Shown here piece by piece: positions 11,001 through 23,904 of a DNA stretch of 64,000 bases. Position 1 is the first letter of the stretch; each line of letters starts with the position of its first letter. The notes under the pieces were generated by a model. That model made no database searches, was not told the DNA's origin, and worked only from the letters and a program-made list of their open reading frames with translations. The DNA is from Anagrus nilaparvatae (Eukaryota > Arthropoda > Insecta > Hymenoptera > Mymaridae), in assembly GCA_022575985.1 (NCBI GenBank), contig JAKSXM010000263.1, forward strand, positions 10,086,001 to 10,150,000. The letters are read 5' to 3'. The position numbers and the translations under genes were made by a program.

Positions 11001-14000
11001 ATCTTCAAATCAAAGAACCAAACAGCTTCACCCAATGTTAAAAATTTTTGTGTTAAATCAGGAACCTGAAATGGTGGAGCCTAAAAGTTTATTTTTTCTG
11101 GTGCTATTGGTCCATCCAAATTAGAAGAAAAAAATTTTAAGACTTGGAGTATTAAGATTATCAGATTCATGCAGAAACTTATAAGGTAAAAGATATATCT
11201 TATTCGTTTGTCGATTTAACAACTAAAACTATAAGAAAAAGTTTCAGAACCAAAACCTTAACTGCAACCGATAGAATAATTGGGTTATTTTTTTCTAGTT
11301 CTTTTTACCTATTAGAACTTGCTAAAAATAATTTTGATATTTTTCTATAGTTCAGAATTGATTCTCAAAAGCTTAATAGGAGTCATCTGAAGACTCGAAG
11401 ATTTTTTTTCAAATCTTAAAAATTTAGGAGTCAAATTATAAACCTGACATTCAAAAGCCTTGGAGTTTGTTTTTCCTAGTTCTGTTTACCCACCAGAACT
11501 AGAAGAAACAAATTTTAAGACTTGGACTATTCAGGTTTACAAGTTTAAGAAACTTATAAGCCAAGTTATATCTGGTACTCGCTTACCGTTAACATAACTA
11601 AGATAGAGTACAAAACTGTTTCAGTATCAAGTCAGGAAAATCAATTCAAATAATTTAATCTTAGAACTTTAGCACCAAAAATTTTAAACTTTATTTCATT
11701 TAATAAGTATTATAATTATAATAAGATAGTCAGATTTCTCTAAGTTCATTGAGGATGAAAGAGGAATGAAGGCTCGAATGAATGTTTTGAAACTACTATT
11801 TTTTTTCTTGATTTTTTAGTTCATTTTTTTTTTAAATCTTTAAACTTATTTTCATTTAAATAATAAAAATAATAAACTTCTATAGTTTTAAGGTTATTTT
11901 TTCTTATTTGTTAAATTTTTACAATAAAAAAAAATAAATTTTGCATGTTTTCTATTTATTTTCATTAATTTTGCTAATTTTTCATTATTTTATTCTGCTA
12001 TCTCTACCCAGGAAACACGAAGATGTTCTGCGGACATCTTTAGGACATGTCAATCCACCTTAAGATGTCTTGATAAAACATCCTAGGGACAAGTATATGA
12101 CGTGTTCAGGATGTCATATTCCTGACATTTTGGACGTCCGTAGAGTGTCTTCGGCGGACAACCTGGGTACACCTAAAACATGTCCTATACATGTCCTAGA
12201 GATGTCCTGAATTATAAATTTTTTTGAATGTGTTAGGGTATCTGTGTAATATATTTATGAATTTGTGTGAATTAAAATTTATTTCTTTTGTAAATATATT
12301 ATATTTTTATTAAAAGTGAAAAAATTACATAAATATTTTAAGTCCGTTGTTTTTTATTCAAAAATTATAAGTCAAGAATTGATATTTTTACTATAAGTAA
12401 AACAATTAATAACTTAAAATATTTATTTAATTTTTTCTCTTTTAATAAAAATATAATATATTTACAAAAGAAATAATTTAATAATAGGGTATGGTTTATT
12501 AAATATATTCAAATACATATTATTTAACTAATAAAATTATTAATTTATTTTTTTACAATTTTGGATACATGTAAAAATTATACAAGATAATATTAAATTG
12601 ACATACTTAATATTACAATTATAATTAAAATATTATTCAAATTATAAAATTGAAAAAATCGTTTTTTTTTTTTTTAATATTTGAATATAATACTAAAAAC
12701 ATAATAAACTAATAATTCACTATATTTTTTTTTAAGTTTTTGCCCAAAATTATTCTTGAAGATTTTTTTGACGATTGTTGAAATAGCACTGTGGTAATGT
12801 TAATATTATTCTAAAATGTGTAATGCTCAAATGAATAAAAATACTTTTATTAAAATGAAAAATTTTTAAATATTACAGTAAAAAAACTTATTATTTAAAA
12901 TAACCAAGAGACGCGTATTGCTCATCACCATTCACTAACAAACATTAACCGTCAACTAATACCAAAATCACCCCTACTTTTCAAAAAATATGTAACAGAA
13001 AAGTGCGCACGCAAATTTTTCACCTTCAGATGTCTTTAGAACGTGTTTTTAACATGTCTCTTGGGTACCTTAAAAATGATGTCTCTGAAACATCTAAAAA
13101 TACCATGACATCTCTAGGACACCCTAGAGACATGTTTTTGAACGTGTCCTAAAGATACCTGAGTTAAGACATCTTAGAGACACGTTGCGGACACGTTGTG
13201 TTCCCTGGGTACCACTACCGCATTTTAATTTATTATTTTACAACAGTTGCCTCCCTGCCAAACGCAAGCGCTGCGCACGATCGCAGACGTCAATCGCTCA
13301 ATTGTAGAATGTCTCTTATATTGTGCGCATTGCGTTGCGGCTGCGGTTTGCGTTTACGAAGGTCTGTAGAATCACCCTTACGACCCCTATTTACGGCGTT
13401 TGTAGAACCACCCACTTTTTCACAACGTAACGTTCAATCGCAGGCGTCAATCACTCAATTGTAGAAAGTCCCTTAGTATTTTTCTGTTTCTGCATATTGG
13501 TATATTATCGGATATCCTTTAAAATATTTTCAGTTATTAAAAAATATTATTAAAAAGTTTATTCTTACCATAGATTGCTCTACTTAGTTTAGTTCCGAAT
13601 AAGGCATATTTACTTGCAGTTCCATGAATCGTAAAATTGCTTCCACAAGCTGGCGTCATGCATTCTCTAAGTATGTTATTATATACATCTTGATCATTTT
13701 TTCCTCCCAAGTAACTTAAATAATTAACCTGTATTGATAAGAGTAAAAAACACGGAGGTAAAAGTTTAGGAGGGACCAAGCCGCCCGCCATATTGTGATT
13801 TTATTGTCACTAGTTCACGCTGACCCAATAGGGGGCGTATGAGAGAGGATGCCGGCGGGAATTCAAATTATTATTGTTATTCAAACCTTTCTCGCTTTGA
13901 AATTGCAAACATTTTTGATTTTTATACATAAATCATATATAAAATTAAAATATAAATGAAAAACTAATTAAATTTAAAATTCTATAATAATTTTAATTAA

Positions 14001-17000
14001 ATTAAAATAGTTATAAAGACATAATTTATAAATAAAATTTTTTAATTTCTATGAGAATTAAAAAAAAATTAAAATGGTTTGATTAACATAAAATTCTCAA
14101 AAAATAATAAAATTATAAAATCAAAATTAAATAAAGTAGAAAGAAAGCTACCTTTCTTTTTAAAAAGAAAAAAAGTACTCCTAAAATTAATTAAATTAGA
14201 TAATTAAATTTAATTATTAATTATTAATTTAATTAAATTTAATTATCTAATTAGATAAGAGTTGCTGTTTAATAAATTTTTTATTCGTAGTAATTTCCGT
14301 AAAGGTATTGAAAAATTTTTTTAAACAATAAATAATGCTAACTTTATTAATTATTAAATTTCTACATATACATTTTTACCAAGGGTCCAACAACGAAATT
14401 CAGCTACTCTGAATAGCACATACCCTATTCAAAAACGCGCTGCCAAACAATTGGAACTACGGTTCCTCAATAGCAATAACAAAATATTTTTAATCGTCAT
14501 TAAAAAAAAGATCTTATGTGCTTTGAGTATACTGTTTGGTATGTTTATTTACATTTACATTCAAAAAATTTGGCGTATAGTAAAAAAAAAGGAATTAAAA
14601 AAAATTTATTAGGTCTAAAAAGGGCATACGTCCATAAAAGGAATAAAAATTTTATTGTTTCTTGTATTTTTTGGAGGCCAAAATTTTGAGAAAAAAAGTT
14701 TTCAAAAATTTATTTATCAAATTGAAAATATCAAGTAAAAACTATGTTTCTAAATTAAAACTTTCATAGAAAAAAATTATGTAATATATTCTACCTACAC
14801 GTTAGACGTTAAACCTACAGTAACCTACCTACACGTTAGACGTTAAATCTACAATATCCTGCCTACACGTTAGACCTTAAACCTATCATGACCTACCTAT
14901 ACGTTAGACGTTGAACCTACAATAACCTACCTACACGTTAAACCTTAAACCTACAATAACCTTCCTACACGTTAGATTTTAAACCTACCATAACCTACCT
15001 ACACGTTAGACGTTAAACCTACAGTAACCTACCTACACGTTAGACGTTAAACCTACCATAACCTACCTACACGTTAGACGTTAAACCTACCATAACCTAC
15101 CTACACGTTAGACGTTAAACCTACAGTAACCTAACTACACGTTAGACGTTAAACCTACTGTAACCTACCTACACGTTAGACGTTAAACCTGAAAAAACCT
15201 ACCTACACGTCACGTTAAACCTACCATAACCTACCTACACGTTAGACCTTAAACCTACAGTAACCTACCTATACGTTAGACGTTAAACCTACCATAACCT
15301 ACCTACACGTTAGACGTTAAACCTAACATAACCTACCTACACGTTAGACGGTAAACCTACTGTAATCTACTTACACGTTAGACGTTAAACCTACAGTAAC
15401 CTACCTACACGTTAGACGTACGTTAAACCTAAAAAAACCTACCTACACGTTAGACTTTAAACCTACAATATCCTGCCTACACGTTAGACCTTAAAACTAT
15501 CATGACCTACCTATACGTTAGACGTTAAACCTACCATAACCTACCTACACGTTAGACGTTAAACCTAACATAACCTACCTACACGTTAGACGGTAAACCT
15601 ACTGTAATCTACCTACACGTTAGACGTTAAACCTACAGTAACCTACCTACACGTTAGACGTACGTTAAACCTAAAAAAACCTACCTACACGTTAGACTTT
15701 AAACCTACAATATCCTGCCTACACGTTAGACCTTAAAGCTATTATGACCTACCTATACGTCAGACGTTAAACCTACCATAACCTACCTACACGTTAGACG
15801 TTAAACCTACAGTAACCTACCTACACGTTAGACTTTAAACCTACCATAACCTACCTACACGTTAGACGTTAAACCTAACATAACCTACCTACACGTTAGA
15901 CGTTAAACCTACAGTAACCTACCTACACGTTAGACGTACGTTAAACCTAAAAAAACCTACCTACACGTTAGACTTTAAACCTACAATATCCTGCCTACAC
16001 GTTAGACCTTAAAGCTATATGACCTACCTATACGTCAGACGTTAAACCTACCATAACCTACCTACACGTTAGACGTTAAACCTACAGTAACCTACCTACA
16101 CGTTAGACTTTAAACCTACCATAGCCTACCTACACGTTAGACGTTAAACCTACAATAAACTATCTACACGTTAGACGTTAAACCTACAATATTCTGCCTA
16201 CACGTCAGACCTTAAACTTATCATGACCTACCTGTACGTTAGACGTTAAATCTACCATAACCTACCTACACTTTAGACGTTAAACCTATAAAAACCTACC
16301 TACACGTTAGACCTTAAACCTATCATGACCTACCTATACGTTAGACGTTGAACCTACAATAACCTTCCTACGTTTAAGGTCTAGGTTATTGTAAAATTTC
16401 TTCCCACGTTTAAGGTCTAACGTGTAGGTAGGTTATAGTAGGTTTAACGTCTAACGTGTAGGTAGGTTATGTTAGGTTTAACGTCTAACGTGTAGGTAGG
16501 TTACTGTAGGTTTAACGTCTAACGTGTAGGTAGGTTTTTTTAGGTTTAACGTCTAACGTGTGGGTAGGTTACTGTAGGTTTAACGTCTAACGTGTAGGTA
16601 GGTTACAGTAGGTTTGACGTCTAACGTGTAGGTAGGTTATGTTAGGTTTAACGTCTAACGTGTAAGTAGGTTACTGTAGGTTTAACGTCTAACGTGTAGG
16701 TAGGTTTTTATAGTTTTAACGTCTAACGTGTAGGTAGGTTACTGTAGGTTTAACGTCTAACGTGTAGGTAGGTTACAGTAGGTTTAACGTCTAACGTGTA
16801 GGTAGGTTATGTTAGGTTTAACGTCTAACGTGTAGGTAGGTTACTGTAGGTTTAACGTCTAACGTATAGGTAGGTTATGGTAGGTTTAACGTCTAACGTG
16901 TAGGTAGGTTATGTTAGGTTTAACGTCTAACGTGTAGGTAGGTTTTTTTAGGTTTAACGTCTAACGTGTAGGTAGGTTACTGTAGGTTTAACTTCTAACG

Positions 17001-20000
17001 TGTAGGTAGGTTACAGTAGGTTTAACGTCTAACGTGTAGGTAGGTTATGTTAGGTTTAACGTCTAACGTGTAGGTAGGTTACTGTAGGTTTAACGTCTAA
17101 CGTATAGGTAGGTTATGGTAGGTTTAACGTCTAACGTGTAGGTAGGTTACTGTAGGTTTAACGTCTAACGTGTAGGTAGGTTATGGTAGGTTTAACGTCT
17201 AACGTATAGGTAGGTTATGATAGGTTTAAGGTCTAACGTGTAGACAGGATATTGTAGGTTTAACGTCTAACGTGAAGGCAGGATATTGTAGGTTTAACGT
17301 CTAACGTGTAGGTAGGTTATGTTAGGTCTCACGTCTAACGTGTTGGTAGGTTATGATAGGTTTAACGTCTAACGTATAGGTAGAGTTTTTTAGGTTTAAG
17401 GTCTAACGTGTAGGCAGGATATTGTAGGTTTAACGTCTATCGTGTAGGCAGGATATTGTAGGTTTAACGTCTAACGTGTAGGTAGTTTATTGTAGGTTTA
17501 ACGTCTAACGTGTAGGTAGGTTATAGTGGGTTAAACAAAAACAAAAAATTTTTTTCCTTGACATTTTTTTGGGGGGTTCAACCTGGTCCTTCTCGTTAGT
17601 TATGTAACGTAAAATTAGCTAAAAAAGGTAAAACGGGTCAATTCACCTCTTTGACCTATCCCACTTCGTAGCCGCCACTTCAAATCTGAAACTTAATTAA
17701 ATGAAAATTTTTGCCGCCAAAAAATACAAAAAACGGCAAATTTTTTTGTTTTTTTTTATACGCATTACCGAATTTTTTTCTAATTAATATATAGAATCAC
17801 TGTTTTTATTCGGTGTCTCCAATCTGACACGTAATTTTTTGAAAATTTTTGTCTCAAAATTTTTCCCTTAAAAAAATAAAAAAAACGCTCATTTTTTTTT
17901 CTTTTCGGATGTAGTACATAATTTTTTTTGTATGAAAGTATTAATTTAGAAACATAGTTTTTACTTGATATTTTCAATTTGATAAATAAATTTTTGAAAA
18001 CTTTTTTTCTCAAAATTTTGGCCACCAAAAAATGCAAGAAACAATAAAATTTTTATTCCTTTTATGGACTCTAGACCTAATAAATTTTTTTTTAATTCCT
18101 TTTTATTTACTATACGCCAAATTTTTTCAATATAAATGTAAATAAACATACCAAACAGTATAGTCAAAGTACGTAAGATCTTTTTTTTATTGATCATTGA
18201 AAATATTTTGTTATTGCTATTGAGGAACCATAGTTCCAATTGTTTGGCAGCGCGTTTTTAAATAGGGTATGTGCTATTCAGAGTAGCTGAATTTCGTTGT
18301 TGGACCCTTGGTAAAAATGTATATGTAGAAATTTAATAATTTATCAAGTTAGCATTATTTATTGTTTAAAAAAATTTTTCAATACCTTTACGAAAATTAG
18401 TACGAATAAAAATTTTATTGAACAGCAACTCTTATCTAATTAGATAATTAAATTTAATTATCTAATTTAATTAATTTTAGGCGTACTTTTTTTCTTTTTA
18501 AAGAGAAAGGTAGCTTTCTTTCTACTTTATTTAATTTAGATTTTATAATTTTATTATTTTTTGAGAATTTTATGTTAATTAAACCATTCTAATTTTTTTT
18601 AATTCTCATAGAAATTTAAAAATTTTATTTATAAATTATCATTGTAACAATTTTAATTTAATTAAAATTATTATACAATTTTAAATTTAATTAGTTTTTC
18701 ATTTATATTTTAATTTTATATATGATTTATGTAAAAAAATTAAAAATGCTTGCAATTTTAAAGCGAGAAAGGTTTGAATAACAATAATAATTTGAATTCC
18801 CGCCGGCATCCTCTCTCATACGCCCCCTGTTGGGGTAGCGGGAACTAGTGACAATAAAATCACAAAAGCTTCAATAGAAAAGTATAGGACTTGGTTCCTC
18901 CTAAACTTTTACCTCCGTGGTAAAAAACAAAGAATATTCCAAGCTTTATTTATTATGATAAATAAATATTTTAATGCTAATGTACGTTACCAATTTTTCA
19001 AAATCTTCAATGCTAACTAATTGAAAACCTTGGACTCTTTCAACTGAATCAAAAGGGATAAAATTCGGCTTAACGGGTTCTTTCGGGTGTATAAAATCAA
19101 AAATTAATTTTTCGATTTCCCTAAAATATTTTCATATATGTTAACGTTTTAAAAAAGTTTTACTATTAAATTAAAATATATTCAAAAAACCATACTTAAA
19201 TTTATTATCAATATGATAACAAATATTTTTTTCTAAATCATTTATTTTTTGATCTACATATGCTTTGTTGATTCCAGTTAGTCTGTAATAAATTTTAGAA
19301 AGTAAAACTTCAAATTGCATAAAAATTTTTTTTATATCCTAATTCTATTTTAAAATTTGCATAAAATTTTGATAATAATTTTTTCGAGCGATAAATTCAC
19401 AGTATAGAATATATATATATGTTACGGTTAGAGTCCGATCTCTGGCTAAAGCTAAGACTATCCGGTTAAAGCTAGCTTTAGCCAAGCCGTGTTGGCTAAA
19501 GTCCGATTCTCGACAATTTTTATTTTTTTGTTCAACATTAACCGGTATCGCTTGGATAAAGCTAACATTATCCAAGCGAGCTGGATAAAGCCCGATTTGT
19601 ATAAAATTTAATACAATATAGTAACAAACCAACAAACATCTAGTTACTTTTTTTAAAAAAATTTTATTATTTTACTGCTATCATTTTTTTGTATTCAATT
19701 TTTAAATTTTAAATTTTTTAATACAATTAGTCAATTAACTGTAATTTTATTTATTTTACAATATAATATAATTAAATAAATTTTATAAAATTTGTAAATA
19801 AAATTTATATGGTTAACTTATAATATAAATTATATGTTTTTATTTGACAAAAAATCTAAATAAATATTTGCATTTGAATAAATTTATTATTAATATTATT
19901 TATTTGCACATGATAAGCTACTGTGAAATTTTGAGTTAAATTTAAGCCCGCTTGTGTTGCACTTGCATTTATTATTTTTGCAACCTTGTTTACAGTTGCA

Positions 20001-23000
20001 TCTTTGAAAACTTTGAACACCAAATTTAGATTCCATTATTGCAAGCTGACGTAATGATTTCTTTTCAGCTGATATTTTTGAAGTATGTGTTGTATAAAAT
20101 TACAGTTAATTGACTAATTGTATATTGAAAAATTTAAAATTTAAAAATTCAATACAAAAAAATGATAGCAGTAAAATAATAAAATTTTTTTAAAAAAAGT
20201 TACTAGATGTTTGTTGGTTTGTTACTATATTGTATTAAATTTTATACGAATCGGGCTTTATCCAGCTCACTTGGATAATGTTAGATTTATCCAAGCGATA
20301 CCGGTTAATGTCAGGATGGAGTTATTTTCACAGGTGGCGTCGCTTGTGAAAAAAAGTCGACGCTTTTTAAATCGCTCCGCGCAAGTGTAGGCATATCAGA
20401 CATATTGAATATATAAATGTATGAGTCGTGTATATGTGATAAAAAAATACACCACGCACTACGAAAAGAAAAACGTGTATGTGAAATTTTATTTTGCAGG
20501 GCAAAATAATATTTCTGGTTTATATTTTTATAAACAAAAATATTTTTTTTAGTCTTCGTTTTAATTTTAATAAATACAAAAGATTTCAGAGCTAGTGTTT
20601 TAATAGCCAAGAAATCAAATATTTTACGTTAAATGTTTGTAACAAAAACAAATTTTATATTTATTTATTTATTTATTTAATATAAACAGGATATTAATCC
20701 TTCAAATACATTTCAATATAAAATATACAAAAGTAGATAATTATCATAATACAAATTAATCAGTAGAGTAATCAAAAAATAGATATAAATATAATAAGAG
20801 GTTAATAGATTTTTATAAAAATTTCAATTCCAACATTCCATAAGGCAAAATATCAATATATTTTTTAATTAAAATATAAAAATATAAAAAGCACAAAAAA
20901 ATCAGAGTTATTTATACTCCAGCAATCTGCATGTTAACCTTCTAACCGTACCCATTCGATCAAAAAATAGGTCAAAAAGAGAATTGTTGTTATTATACAG
21001 TTGGCAAATTCTTGTTGTTACCGATTTGGTAGAATATAGATCAGTCGAGTATGGTAGCTTAAATGAATAGCTAAGACCCCTTAATAATCTTCTAGGAGCA
21101 TTAAGACTCATTCCATTCACAATGGTGCTACAGTCAATCATATTGTTAAAAATTTTTCCAAGATACAAAAGATTAATTCTTGCAACAGCACTCTATATGG
21201 AAGAAATCCCAAGCCTTTTCGATATAACAGAAAAATCATGATCAGTAAATTTCATTGGAGTACCAATTCTAGATGCAGCAAATCTCATAAATTTATGATT
21301 GATGTGCTCCATCTGATTAAACTGACCATTATTTAAACAACCCCAGATTTGAGAACCATACATAATACAAGGATAAACATAGGAAAAATAAATTTTCCTA
21401 AAGGTATCACCCGATTTAAACTCACAAGAGTTTCTCTTAATAAAATTGACAACTCTCAAACCTTTAAACTGTATGTAATCAACATGTTGCTGAAAACTCA
21501 GTTTAGTATCAAAATAGATTCCCAAATCTTTATAAACAACTTCTCTAGTTAAAGCAACATTATTAATAAAATAATCATATTCAACAACTCTCTTCCGACC
21601 ATATGTTACTACTTTACATTTTTTGACTTCTAGTATCATACCATTATTTTTACACCACTCATTCACTGCAGTTAGGTCCCTTTGTAATCTAAGTGCATCA
21701 TCATTGCTACCAATACTCTTGAACAATTTCAGATCATCTGCAAAGAGCAAGAATCGAGAGTACTTTATGGAAAACTTTACATCATTGATGTAAATTAAAA
21801 ACAATAGAGGGCCAAGATTCGACCCTTGACCAACACCAGAAGTAACTGCTATTTCATCAGTAGAGATAGCATTCCCAATTCTAACTCTTTGGGTCCTATT
21901 TCTTAACATGGTTGAGAACCATTTTAAGAGTGGACCATGAACACCATAATGATCCAATTTATTCAACAGTATTTTTATATCAACTTTATCAAACGCCCGT
22001 TGCATATCAGTGTAAACAACATCTGAATTGCAGCCCTTACAGGAATCATAAACAACACTATCCAAATATATTGTTATTAATATAATTAAATTTTTTTTTT
22101 TTTAATTTAACATTTTTTACATGATTTCAGACCGTATAAAGTGACGAACGCAAGTGAAGAACACAAAAAAATTTGCTCGCCCCATAGTTTTTTTTTTGAG
22201 TTGGAAGGCTCAAAATCACATTTTTTCAATATTTGAAAAAAAACCAATTTCTGAAATTTTTTAAATAAATTAAAATTATTTTTAATTATGGATTTATTTT
22301 TTTTCAATTGTTTTGTGATTATAATTTACTAAATAAGTTTATTCAGGACCAAAAATACCAATTTTCAAGGTCTCAGAGCAACTCAAATGTTAAATATTGG
22401 AAGTTTTAAAAAATTCACGCAGCTTGGGATTTTTTTATCCGATTCAAATGATGTTATAAACTGGATTTAAAGACGTATTCCATAGTAATTTTTCCGGTAC
22501 AATCCGAATTTGCTATTTATTTTAACATTTTAGCATGCTTTTTAGGAGAAAAATGCGTATTTTGTTTTTTATGGTTTCAATTTTCAAGGGAACAATTTTT
22601 TAAAGTTTCGTAGATTTCAAGAAAAAATTTTCTGAATAATATTTACAAGAGTCACTAATATTCCCTCAATATTCATTTATTTAAAAAAAATTTTAATCAT
22701 TTCAAACCCTTCAGGCTCAAATTTCCTACTAATGAAAAATATATAAAATTGTACAAAACCAGTAAAAATAGAAACAAATGATTTATAGCTAAGGAAAATT
22801 CCGGATAAAAAAACTAGCGATTTTATTGAATTTCAGAGGAATAAATATATAAGCGACGTCTTTAAATCCAGTTTATAACATCATTTGAATATTTGAAAAA
22901 ATCCAATATTTAACATTTGAGTTGCTTTGAGACCTTGAAAATTGAAAATTTGTATTTTTTGGTCCTAAATAAGCTTATTTAGTAAATTATAATTACAAAA

Positions 23001-23840
23001 CAAATGAAAAACATAAATCCATCATTAAAAATAATTTTTTTAATTTATTTAAAAAATTTCAGAAATTGGTTTTTTTCAAATATTGAAAAAATGTGATTTT
23101 GAGCCTTCCAACTCAAAAAAAACTATGGGGCGAGCAAAATTTTTTGTGTTTCTCAATTGTACGTCACTTTATATGCTCTAAAATCATGTAAAAAATGTTA
23201 AATTAAAAAAAAATTTTTTTATTTTTAATTTACCTCCCAACAACCCCCAAATGGGGGCGGTTCTCCCCGAGAGCTACGGTTTTAATTTTAAAACAAGCAT
23301 TTTCTGCCTCAGGAGACCGTATAGAATCAGAAAATACTAGATATTTTTAAAAGGAATCGTGGTGAAACTTTTTTCGTGTTCCAGACCACTGTGTGATTGT
23401 TAATTTAAAAAAATTTATTACTTCTAATTTTTTAAATAAAAATTCTAATAAAAAATTTTTTAAATTCAAAAATTTGTAGATAAATTTCTTAACAAAATTT
23501 TTTTTAAGATATAAAATAGAATTTATTTTCAATAGTATAATTTTTACAGAATTATATGTTTAATATATATCAGATATATACAAAGAGTACATTTTAAATA
23601 TTATTTAACTTTAAAATTCAGCGCCTTAAAAAAACCAATATGGCGCATTTGCCTATACTAAAATTTTTTCGACTCGATCTTTCTACTGACGCTACCTGTA
23701 GACATATATATTCATTGGTTAATGTTGAACAAAAAAATAAAAATTGTCGAGAATCGGACTTTAGCCAACACGGCTTGGCTAAAGCTAGCTTTAACTGGAT
23801 AGTCTTAGCTTTAGCCAGAGATCGGTCTCTAACCGTAACA

Positions 23841-23904
<64 letters not shown>

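Larger units (their letters stand above)
13751..18919. mobile_element. 5.2 kb palindromic transposon with 8-bp target duplication
   Basis: Inverted ends CACGGAGGTAAAAGTTTAGG. Identical 8-bp flanks GTAAAAAA at 13743-13750 and 18920-18927. Each arm is about 2.6 kb and includes a GC-rich CGCCGGCATCCTCTCTCATA block, copies of the GGTTCCTCA family, and inverted minisatellite arrays that meet at about 16375-16400. An 8-bp duplication fits hAT (the nTnnnnAn pattern is matched) or P superfamilies. The terminal CACGG does not settle it. Non-coding. It splits an otherwise 85-nt intron of the DUF4806-type gene. Confidence 0.85.

Noticed and set aside
13198..13464. 88-codon plus-strand frame
   Set aside because: It crosses from the nested 12007-13209 element into the Harbinger-type arm; GC-richer terminal repeat text keeps it open by chance.
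14790..17530. CRISPR array
   Set aside because: The repeats are contiguous 34-bp units without unique spacers, inverted at the centre, and the window is eukaryotic.
14790..17530. Telomere or telomere-derived array
   Set aside because: AACCT occurs within the unit but never as a tandem TTAGG run.
17780..18239. Two minus-strand frames of 85 and 92 codons
   Set aside because: Lys/Asn/Ile/Phe-rich AT-driven frames in a transposon arm; no matching codon bias or motif.
19283..19335. Longer version of exon 6 starting at ATTAG|GATATA
   Set aside because: It is open (DIKKIFMQFEVLLSK) but does not accept the phase delivered by exon 5, while the TTACAG acceptor does.
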